Part shown: piece by piece, positions 52,328 to 59,310 of the stretch | How positions within the stretch are numbered: the first letter of the stretch is position 1 | How the letters are laid out: every line of letters begins with the position of its first letter | From: Actinomycetota bacterium | GTDB lineage: Bacteria > Actinomycetota > Acidimicrobiia > Spongiisociales > UBA11373 | NCBI GenBank assembly: GCA_020444505.1 | Contig: JAHLKU010000011.1 | Location: forward strand, 1-59,310 | DNA: 59,310 nt | Reading direction: 5' to 3' | Position numbers and translations under genes: made by a program | Notes under the pieces: generated by a model | Told to the model about the DNA's origin: nothing | The model's database searches: none | The model's input: only the letters and a program-made list of their open reading frames with translations

Positions 52328-53742
52328 GGCGCGTCGCCGTGCTGGTGGCGCTGGCCATGGCCGCTGCGGCCTGCAGCGCCGAGGGCAGCGTCCTCGCCGG
52401 GCCCGGTTCCAGCGCCCGGGGCGGCACCGGGAGCGCGGCGGAGGCGACGGATCCGCCGGCTGCGTCGACCACCACCACGACCGTCCCGCCGGCTCCGGCG
52501 ACGCTGCGTGAGACCACCGACCTCACCATCGCCGCCGTCGAGGCGTTCTGGGAATCGGAACTGCCGGAGGCGTACGGCGTGGCGTACCGGACCGTGTCGG
52601 CCACCGTTCCCTACCTCCCCTCGAGCGGCGACCTCCCCGAGTGCGGGCCCGAGGAGCTCCCGCCCGGCCTCTACGAGGACAACGCCTTCTACTGCCACCC
52701 CGGGGACTTCGTGGCGTGGGACGCCGAGGGCCTGATGCCGGGGTTGTACACCGAGTTCGGCGACTTCGCCGTGTCGCTCGTGCTGGCGCACGAGTGGGGG
52801 CACGTCGTGCAGGCGAGGGTGGGGGTGGAAGGGCCCGGCATCATGCTGGAGCTGCAGGCCGACTGCTTCGCAGGCGCCTGGGCCGCCGACGTCGACGGGG
52901 GCGGCAGCGAGGTGCTGGCGCTGCGCCCGGGCGACCTGGACGAGGCGGTGGCCGGCTACCTGCTGTTCCGCGACCCGCCCGGCACCTCGCCGGGCGCCCC
53001 CGACGCCCACGGCAGCGCCTTCGACCGGGTCAACGCGTTCCAGGAGGGCTTCTTCGGCGGTGCCGCCACGTGTGCCGGGTACCCCGGCGGCGGCTTCTCG
53101 GTGGTGGACATCCCGCTGACGCAGCAGGACCTCGTCACGGGCGGCGACCTGCCGTTCGCCCAGACCGCCCCGCTGCTGGCGGCCACGCTGGAGGCGTACT
53201 GGACGTCGGCCTACCCGGCGGTGTTCGGCGGGGACTACGCGCCGATCGGCGGCTTCGGCCCCTACTACCCGTCCACCGGCGACCTGCCGGCGTGCGACGG
53301 CCTCGGCCCCGGCGACTACGCGGGCAACGCCTTCTACTGCCCCGACGGCGACTACGTGGCCTGGGACGACGAGGGGCTGTTCCCGGCCCTCTGGCAGGAG
53401 ATCGGCGACCTGGCGGTCGGCATGGTGCTGGCCCACGAGTGGGCCGCCGGGGTGCAAGCCAGGGCCGGCCTCCCCTCGACCGGCCTCGCCGCCAGCCTGC
53501 AGGCCGACTGCCTCGCCGGGTCGTGGACCCGGGCGATGGCGGCCGGCATCCCGATCACGGTGGACGGCGGGGAGCAGACCATCGTGCTGTCGGCAGGAGA
53601 CCTGGATGAGGCGGTGGCCGGCTTCCTCGCCTTCGGCGGCCCGGAGCTCTCCCGGGAGTCGGGCACCGCCTTCGAGCGCTTCGACGCCTTCCAGGACGGG
53701 TTCTTCGGCGGCGCCGCCGCCTGCCTGGCGTACTCGGGATGA
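52324..53742 (+). CDS. Lipoprotein with two neutral zinc metallopeptidase domains, second inactive
   Basis: A 472-aa lipoprotein: signal with lipobox AAAC, a Thr/Pro linker, then two homologous domains of the YpfJ-like zinc peptidase family. Domain 1 (about 60-260) has HEWGH at 156-160 and the third-ligand region ELQADCFAGAWA. Domain 2 (about 280-472) repeats the same layout but reads HEWAA at 371-375 and SLQADCLAGSW, so the second His and the Glu ligand are both lost. Both end with FDAFQDGFFGGAAAC-like segments. The GTG overlaps the upstream stop. Domain 1 may be an active protease and domain 2 a binding module. Confidence 0.85.
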   Translation: MRRVAVLVALAMAAAACSAEGSVLAGPGSSARGGTGSAAEATDPPAASTTTTTVPPAPATLRETTDLTIAAVEAFWESELPEAYGVAYRTVSATVPYLPSSGDLPECGPEELPPGLYEDNAFYCHPGDFVAWDAEGLMPGLYTEFGDFAVSLVLAHEWGHVVQARVGVEGPGIMLELQADCFAGAWAADVDGGGSEVLALRPGDLDEAVAGYLLFRDPPGTSPGAPDAHGSAFDRVNAFQEGFFGGAATCAGYPGGGFSVVDIPLTQQDLVTGGDLPFAQTAPLLAATLEAYWTSAYPAVFGGDYAPIGGFGPYYPSTGDLPACDGLGPGDYAGNAFYCPDGDYVAWDDEGLFPALWQEIGDLAVGMVLAHEWAAGVQARAGLPSTGLAASLQADCLAGSWTRAMAAGIPITVDGGEQTIVLSAGDLDEAVAGFLAFGGPELSRESGTAFERFDAFQDGFFGGAAACLAYSG

Positions 53743-53779
53743 GCGGGCCGGCGGCGTCGTATCATCGTCCGGCGACACC

Positions 53780-54562
53780 ATGAGCCTCCGCGACGTCCTC
53801 ACCCGCCCCCTGTACCGCGCCTACGAGCGGCGGCTGCTGGCCGGGCTCGACCGTGAGCGGCTCCCGCAGCACATCGGGGTGATCCACGACGGACACCGCC
53901 GATTCAGCCGGGCGCACGGACTGCCCGACTACACGGCCGGGTACCGGGCGGGCATGGACAAGTTCGTGGAGTTCATCGACTGGTGCGGCGAACTGGATGT
54001 GCCGGCGGTGACCTGCTGGCTGCTTTCCAAGGAGAACCTGAGCCGGCCCGCATCCGAGCTCGTGCCCTACTTCGACGTGCTGGGGGGCCTGTTCGACCGC
54101 CTGCCCGACGCCCCCGGCGCCGCCGGGGTGCGCATCAAGGCCATCGGCAGCCTCGACCTGCTGCCCGACGACCTGCAGGCGTCGGTGGAGCGGATGGTGG
54201 AGCGCAGCAACGGGGGCGGGCGGCGCCTCACCATCGCGGTGGCGTACGCCGGGCGCCAGGAGATCGTGGACGCCTGCCGGGACCTGGTCGGGGATCTGGC
54301 CGAACGGGGCGTGCCGGCCGGGGAGATGGCCGGGCACATCGACGCCGACGCCCTGGCGGCGCACCTGTACACCGCAGACCTCCCCGACCCCGACCTGGTC
54401 ATCCGCACCAGCGGCGAGTCCCGGCTGTCCGGCTTCCTGCTGTGGCAGGCGGCCTACGCCGAGTACTCGTTCGCCGACGTCTACTGGCCGGCGTTCCGCC
54501 GGGTGGACTTCCTGCGGGCACTGCGCGACTTCACGCACCGTCAGCGCAGGTTCGGGCAGTAG
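53780..54562 (+). CDS. Cis-prenyltransferase (UppS family) with altered active-site motif
   Basis: A 260-aa Z-type prenyl diphosphate synthase. Conserved parts are present: SKENLSRPASEL (the SxENWxRP region), the RTSGESRLSGFLLWQAAYAE stretch and SFADVYWPAFR. The first motif, normally MDGNxRWA, reads HDGHRRFSR (36-44): Asp37 stays but Asn becomes His and Trp becomes Phe. The family makes undecaprenyl or shorter lipid carriers. Because of the change and the accessory location, this is probably a paralogue, not the housekeeping UppS. TATCAT near 53760 may be the -10 box. Confidence 0.85.
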   Translation: MSLRDVLTRPLYRAYERRLLAGLDRERLPQHIGVIHDGHRRFSRAHGLPDYTAGYRAGMDKFVEFIDWCGELDVPAVTCWLLSKENLSRPASELVPYFDVLGGLFDRLPDAPGAAGVRIKAIGSLDLLPDDLQASVERMVERSNGGGRRLTIAVAYAGRQEIVDACRDLVGDLAERGVPAGEMAGHIDADALAAHLYTADLPDPDLVIRTSGESRLSGFLLWQAAYAEYSFADVYWPAFRRVDFLRALRDFTHRQRRFGQ

Positions 54563-54730
54563 CGAAGCCCGGAGGTGCCCGCCGCCGGCGCATCCTCCCC
54601 TCTCGGCCGCCCCGGCCGCCCCGCAGCGCCCTGACCAGGGGGAATCCGCCCGGGGACTAGCGCGAACGGACCATGGAGATGGCTCCACCGAATGCTTCAG
54701 GAGCCCCCGGAAACCGCCGAAGACACGGGC

Positions 54731-57700
54731 ATGTACCGTCGATTCTCGAGGCTTCCCCATGCGGGGTCGCGGCGTCTGCGCCGTTCGCGCGCCTTCCACG
54801 CCGTGCTGGCGATCCTGCTGCTGATGGGCGTGATCACGGGGCTCAGCGATCTGAGCACCCGGTTCGCCCGCGCCTCGATGTCGATCGCCCAGACCTACTA
54901 CACGCCGTTCGAGGCACAGCAGTTCGTGGATGTGCTGCGCGGCATCTCCGGCGACCCGGGATGCTGCTCCACATCGGTGCAGTCCACGGTGTCGGTGACC
55001 TCGGGGGCCGGCGGCAACATCGTGGTGTACGACCACTTCGAGGACGGCTACGAGGAGGACCCGTTCGACCCGGTGCAGGGCTCCACCGTGACCCTGTCGC
55101 TGGACGCCGGCGACGTCTGGACCCAGACCAGCACCGTCCCCATCGACCAGCCCGGGCGGGGGGCCGGCAACTACTACGACGGCCGGGACAGGATCGTCGC
55201 CACTGCGCCCATCGCCGTCACCCAGAGCGGATTCGCCACCGACCCGGGCACCGTCCACGCCGGCGCGGTCCAGGTGCTCGACGTGGACAAGTCCGGGCTC
55301 CGCTTCGACATCCCGATCGGCGTGGACGCCAACTTCAACGAACTGTTCGACTACGTGGGGGCGGTCGTCGTCGCCACCCACGACGGCACCACCCTGCAGA
55401 TCGACGCCGACGCCGACGGGTCGTACGAGACCACGGCATCCATCGACGAGGGCGAGGTCTACGTCGTCGACGGCGGCATCGACCTGGGGGGCGTGGTGCT
55501 CGCAGACCTGCCGGTGGCCGTCTATTTGGCCAGCGGCGACATCGGCGCCACCTACGAGGGCCGGTTCGTGGAGTTGTACCCGACAGCCATCTGGTCCGAC
55601 GCCATGGTGAGCCCCGTCGGTTCGCACGATTTCGGCGACGGCCGCACCCGGGCGTTCTTCTTCAACCCGAGCGGCGGCAACATCACCATCGACGTGGTCA
55701 CCGGATCGGGCAGCACCGCCACGCTCACGGTCGGGCCGGGGGGCCAGGGTTCGTTCGTCCTGCCCATGAACCAGGGCGCCCGCTTCTCCAGCCGCAACGG
55801 CGAGCCGTTCTACGGCATGCAGATGATCACGTCGGAGGGCACCAGCACCTCGGCGTGGGACTGGGGCTTCACCCTCATCCCGGACGACGCGGTGACCCCG
55901 TCGGTCATCGTGCCGTACGGCATCGGCAGCAATGGAGGCACCCACAACTACAGCCCGGTCTGGTTCGCCGCCGACGCCGACACCCGCGTGTACGTGGACC
56001 TGGACGGCGACGACACCACCGGCCCGCGCACCGACCCCGAGGGCGGCCGGTACGACTACCACTGCGACGTGAACGCCTTCGAGTCGTGGAACGCCTACGA
56101 CGACGGCCAGTACCGGTGCTACCGCCCCAGCGAAGACGCCAACGCCACGGGCGGCGGCCGCGACATGACGGGCGCCCGTCTCTACTCGCTCACCGGCGCC
56201 CGCCTCTCCTCGGCGTGGGGCCAGCGGCCGGACTACGTGCCGGCCGATCCTGCGCTCGACATGGGCACCACGATCCTGCCGTTCCCCACCATCACCATCG
56301 CCAAGACCTCGGTGCTGGCGGTGGACGTCGACGAGGACGGCGTGGCCGACGCCGGCGACGTCATCAGGTACACGATGTCCATGGAGAACCTGGGCATCGT
56401 GGACGTGGGCTCGGTGGTGCTGACCGACGAGACCCCCGACCACACCACCTACGTGGCCGGCAGCACCACCCTCGACGCGGTCCCGCAGTCCGACGACGGC
56501 CTGCCGTACTCGGCGTCGCCCCTCGACGCAGACTCGCCCGCCGGCGGCCTGGCCGTGGGCACCCTCCCCGCCGGCTCCACCCGGGTCGCCGTGTTCGACG
56601 TCATGGTGGACGACCCGGTGCCGCTCGGGGTGTCGGAGATCGAGAACGTGGCCGTGATGACCACCAACTACGGCCCGTCTACGGCCTCGGTCACCGACCC
56701 GGTGGACGTGCCGCCGCTGCAGATCGACAAGTCCTCGGCACCGTCGGAGACCCCGGTGGGCGCGGGCGACACGGTGGACTACACCATCCGGGTGTACGCC
56801 GTGGACGCCGCCCCGCAGACGGGTGTGGCCGTCACCGACGGCCTGCCGCCCGGGCTCTCCTACGTGGCGGGGACCATCGCCGCCGACGTGGACGGCACGC
56901 CGGTGGCCGTCTCCGCCCCGCCGGCGATGATCTCGGGCCTCACGATGACGCAGGGCCAGTTGCTCACCATCACCTTCACCGCAGAGGCGGCCGCCCCGCT
57001 CCCGGCCGGGATCACCGAGTTCGCCAACATCGCGTCGGCGGCCAGCGATCAGGCGCCGACCCCGATCTCCGCCGACGCCACCGATCCGGCCGACCCGCAG
57101 GCCGACCTGTGGGTGCTGAAGGACGACAACACGGCCGTGCCGCTGGACTCGGGCGATCTGCTCACGTACACGCTGACGGTGGGCAACGACGGGCCGGACG
57201 ACGCGTCCGCGGTGACCGTGGTGGACACCCTGCCCCCCGACGTGACCTTCGACGGCGGCCTGTCCGACCCGGCGTGCGCCGAAGCGCCCGCCGGCACCGT
57301 CACCTGCTCGCTGGGCGACCTGGCCGCCGGTGCGTCCACCTCGTTCGACGTCGTGGTGGACGTGGACGGCGGGTTCGTCGGGTCGCTCACCAACGTGGCC
57401 GTCGTGTCCTCGCCGACGCCCGATCCGAACCCGGCCAACGACGACGACACCGAGGTGACTCCGGTCGAGGCGGAGCCGTCGCTGACCGTGGCCAAGACGC
57501 CGTCGACGGGGTCCGTGCCCGAGCCCGGTGGCACGGTCACGTTCTCGGTGGACGTCGCCAACCCCTCCGCCGAGGCGCTGACCCTCACGTCGCTCGTCGA
57601 CGACGTGTTCGGCGACCTGCTGGACGGCGCCAACCCGGCCGTGTCGAACAACACCTGCGACGACCAGGCGACGGCGATCCCCGCTGGCGGGACGTTCTCC

Positions 57701-59310
57701 TGTTCGTTCGACGCCGCGCTGGCCGGCCATGCGAACGACCCGGACCATGTGGACACGGTCACCGCTGCGGCCACCGACGGCGAGGGCAACACGCCCACCG
57801 ACCACGACTCCGCCACGGTGGCGTTCGGCGACGTGCCGCCCACCGTGTCGGTGTCCAAGACGCCGTCGGCGGGCTCGGTGCCGGAGACGGGTGCCACGGT
57901 GACGTTCGCGGTGGAGGTGGCCAACACGTCGGTGGAGGCGGTGACGCTGACGTCGCTCGGCGACGACGTGTTCGGCGACCTGCTGGACGGCGCCAACCCG
58001 GCGGTCTCCGCCAACACCTGTGACGACCAGGCCACGGCGATCCCCACCGGGGGCACATTCTCCTGTTCGTTCGATGCCGCCGTCACCGGCTTCTCCGCCG
58101 GGCCGGATCACGTGGACACCGTCACCGCCGTTGCAGAGGACGACGAGGGCAACGCGGCCTCCGACGATGGCTCGGCCACCGTCGCCTTCACCGACGTGGC
58201 ACCCACCATCTCGACCACCAAGACCCCGTCCGCCGGTTCGGTGCCCGAGCCGGGCGGCACGGTGACGTTCACGGTGGAGGTGGCCAACACGTCCGGCGAG
58301 CCGGTGACGCTGACGTCGTTGTCGGATGACGTGTTCGGCGACCTGCTGGACGGCGCCAACCCGGCGGTCTCCGCCAACACCTGTGACGACCAGGCCACGG
58401 CGATCCCCACCGGGGGCACATTCTCCTGTTCGTTCGATGCCGCCGTCACCGGCTTCTCCGCCGGGCCGGATCACGTGGACACCGTCACCGCCGTTGCAGA
58501 GGACGACGAGGGCAACGCGGCCTCCGACGATGGCTCGGCCACCGTCGCCTTCACCGACGTGGCACCCACCATCTCGACCACCAAGACCCCGTCCGCCGGT
58601 TCGGTGCCCGAGCCGGGCGGCACGGTGACGTTCACGGTGGAGGTGGCCAACACCTCGGTGGAGGCGGTGACGCTGACGTCGTTGTCGGACGATGTGTTCG
58701 GCGATCTGCTGGACGGCGCCAACCCGGCCGTGTCCGCCAACACCTGTGACGACCAGCCGGTGTCGATCGCCGTGGGCGGGACGTTCTCCTGCTCGTTCGA
58801 CGCCGCCTTGAGCGGCCTGGCCGGCGACCCCGACCACGTGAACACCGTCACCGCTGCCGCAGAAGACGGCGACGGCAACACCGCCACCGACGACGGGTCG
58901 GCGACGGTCGCCTTCGGCGACAGCCTCCCCTCGATCACGGTCGCAAAGACGCCTTCGGTGGGCTCGGTGCCCGAAACCGGCGGCACCGTGACCTTCTCGG
59001 TGGAGGTGGCCAACACCTCGGCCGAGCCGCTCACGCTGGCGTCGTTGTCGGACGACGTGTTCGGCGATCTGCTCGACGGCGCCAACCCGGCCGTCACCGC
59101 CAACACCTGCGACGACCAGGGCACGGTGATCGGGGTGGGCGGCACCTTCGCGTGCTCGTTCGACGCCGCGCTGTCCGGCGATGCCGGAGGGCCGGACCAC
59201 GTGGACACCGTCACCGCCGGAGCCGGCGACGGTGAGGGCAACACCGCCACGGGCTTCGACTCGGCGACGGTGTCGTTCTCCGACGTGGCCCCCTCGATCT
59301 CCACCACCAA
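54731..59310 (+). CDS. Giant DUF11-repeat surface protein, 3' end beyond window
   Basis: An open frame of at least 1,526 codons with no stop before the window end. It begins with an Arg-rich segment (MYRRFSRLPHAGSRRLRRSR) and one hydrophobic helix (about 23-38), a signal anchor or long signal peptide. Residues about 50-510 form an extracellular region with VYLASGDIGATYEGRFVELY and TRAFFFNPSGGNITIDVVTG, faintly like the IgGFc-binding N-terminal domain. From about 515 come DUF11-type units (ITIAKTSVLAVDVDEDGV, DGLPPGLSYVAGT, DTLPPDVTFDGG), then at least five 121-aa repeats. Start is ATG 54731; an in-frame ATG at 54692 is possible. Probably a cell-surface stalk or adhesin. Confidence 0.85.
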   Translation, partial: MYRRFSRLPHAGSRRLRRSRAFHAVLAILLLMGVITGLSDLSTRFARASMSIAQTYYTPFEAQQFVDVLRGISGDPGCCSTSVQSTVSVTSGAGGNIVVYDHFEDGYEEDPFDPVQGSTVTLSLDAGDVWTQTSTVPIDQPGRGAGNYYDGRDRIVATAPIAVTQSGFATDPGTVHAGAVQVLDVDKSGLRFDIPIGVDANFNELFDYVGAVVVATHDGTTLQIDADADGSYETTASIDEGEVYVVDGGIDLGGVVLADLPVAVYLASGDIGATYEGRFVELYPTAIWSDAMVSPVGSHDFGDGRTRAFFFNPSGGNITIDVVTGSGSTATLTVGPGGQGSFVLPMNQGARFSSRNGEPFYGMQMITSEGTSTSAWDWGFTLIPDDAVTPSVIVPYGIGSNGGTHNYSPVWFAADADTRVYVDLDGDDTTGPRTDPEGGRYDYHCDVNAFESWNAYDDGQYRCYRPSEDANATGGGRDMTGARLYSLTGARLSSAWGQRPDYVPADPALDMGTTILPFPTITIAKTSVLAVDVDEDGVADAGDVIRYTMSMENLGIVDVGSVVLTDETPDHTTYVAGSTTLDAVPQSDDGLPYSASPLDADSPAGGLAVGTLPAGSTRVAVFDVMVDDPVPLGVSEIENVAVMTTNYGPSTASVTDPVDVPPLQIDKSSAPSETPVGAGDTVDYTIRVYAVDAAPQTGVAVTDGLPPGLSYVAGTIAADVDGTPVAVSAPPAMISGLTMTQGQLLTITFTAEAAAPLPAGITEFANIASAASDQAPTPISADATDPADPQADLWVLKDDNTAVPLDSGDLLTYTLTVGNDGPDDASAVTVVDTLPPDVTFDGGLSDPACAEAPAGTVTCSLGDLAAGASTSFDVVVDVDGGFVGSLTNVAVVSSPTPDPNPANDDDTEVTPVEAEPSLTVAKTPSTGSVPEPGGTVTFSVDVANPSAEALTLTSLVDDVFGDLLDGANPAVSNNTCDDQATAIPAGGTFSCSFDAALAGHANDPDHVDTVTAAATDGEGNTPTDHDSATVAFGDVPPTVSVSKTPSAGSVPETGATVTFAVEVANTSVEAVTLTSLGDDVFGDLLDGANPAVSANTCDDQATAIPTGGTFSCSFDAAVTGFSAGPDHVDTVTAVAEDDEGNAASDDGSATVAFTDVAPTISTTKTPSAGSVPEPGGTVTFTVEVANTSGEPVTLTSLSDDVFGDLLDGANPAVSANTCDDQATAIPTGGTFSCSFDAAVTGFSAGPDHVDTVTAVAEDDEGNAASDDGSATVAFTDVAPTISTTKTPSAGSVPEPGGTVTFTVEVANTSVEAVTLTSLSDDVFGDLLDGANPAVSANTCDDQPVSIAVGGTFSCSFDAALSGLAGDPDHVNTVTAAAEDGDGNTATDDGSATVAFGDSLPSITVAKTPSVGSVPETGGTVTFSVEVANTSAEPLTLASLSDDVFGDLLDGANPAVTANTCDDQGTVIGVGGTFACSFDAALSGDAGGPDHVDTVTAGAGDGEGNTATGFDSATVSFSDVAPSISTT
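57482..59310 (+). repeat. Tandem 363-bp coding repeats
   Basis: Five full units start at 57482, 57845, 58208, 58571 and 58934, with a sixth beginning at 59297; every step is exactly 363 bp (121 codons). Each unit reads SKTPSAGSVPE.., DDVFGDLLDGANPAVSA, NTCDDQ.. and GTFSCSFDAA.. with one Cys pair. Bases 57965-58290 are identical to 58328-58653 (326 bp), a sign of recent duplication or gene conversion. Confidence 0.95.

Noticed and set aside
54673-58023. A 1,116-codon plus-strand frame in the +1 register of the giant gene
   Set aside because: Arg/His/Gly-rich composition without domains. The frame from 54731 gives signal anchor, DUF11 and exact 121-aa repeats, and stays open to the window end.
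53762-59200. A very long open frame on the minus strand opposite the giant surface-protein gene
   Set aside because: It is a GC-rich shadow of the repeat-bearing plus-strand gene; its product is low-complexity His/Arg/Gly/Val sequence with no domain, and it runs through the real cis-prenyltransferase gene.

Overview
The window is a very GC-rich stretch of a bacterial chromosome that spans the replication origin. The order gyrA-gyrB-DUF721-recF-dnaN-dnaA, then rpmH-rnpA-yidD-yidC-jag-rsmG-parA-parB, then cwlM-trxA-trxB, an ECF sigma/anti-sigma pair and a CCA-adding enzyme matches the actinobacterial origin region best known from Mycobacterium. The Thr-rich linkers in secreted proteins, many apparently leaderless genes and the non-mycobacterial accessory genes suggest a deep-branching actinobacterium, perhaps class Acidimicrobiia. 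The phylum rests on synteny; the class is inference.

Layout. Bases 1-9600 hold a polyphosphate kinase, a VIT1/CCC1 metal transporter, a cobalamin-riboswitch-controlled BtuFCD importer, small genes, a lipoprotein and an enoyl-CoA hydratase. Bases 9690-24130 are the origin core: replication genes read leftward, and ribosome, membrane-insertion and partition genes read rightward. DnaA boxes lie on both sides of dnaA. Between jag and rsmG sits a freestanding LAGLIDADG-like gene, with a 36-bp tandem repeat that looks like a parS site split by 13 bp. Bases 24127-30177 run leftward apart from one lipoprotein gene: pseudo-amidase CwlM, thioredoxin and its reductase, a membrane protein, an anti-sigma/ECF sigma pair and a DegV protein. 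Bases 30226-36291 carry two acetyltransferases, a histone-deacetylase-like enzyme, a lone PilT, the CCA enzyme and a class V aminotransferase.

Bases 36400-59310 are accessory. They hold a second ECF sigma factor overlapping a large membrane protein with duplicated GerMN and Gmad2 domains, a flavodoxin, two ABC-2 exporters, two long repeat-built surface proteins, RsgA, a YgaP-like membrane protein next to a thioredoxin-like protein, a DUF1295 protein, an SDR/DUF2867 protein, a glycosyltransferase, a duplicated zinc metallopeptidase with a dead second half, and an unusual cis-prenyltransferase. The last gene leaves the window while still in exact 363-bp repeats.

Recurring features. At least eight genes have a TAnnnT box 6-8 nt before the start codon and no Shine-Dalgarno, suggesting leaderless mRNAs. 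Convergent genes repeatedly share CTAG stop codons or a palindrome holding both stops. The most interesting locus is 21362-21850, where split-parS repeats, two divergent promoters and the LAGLIDADG gene meet just upstream of rsmG-parA-parB. No rRNA, tRNA, CRISPR array or insertion sequence was seen.
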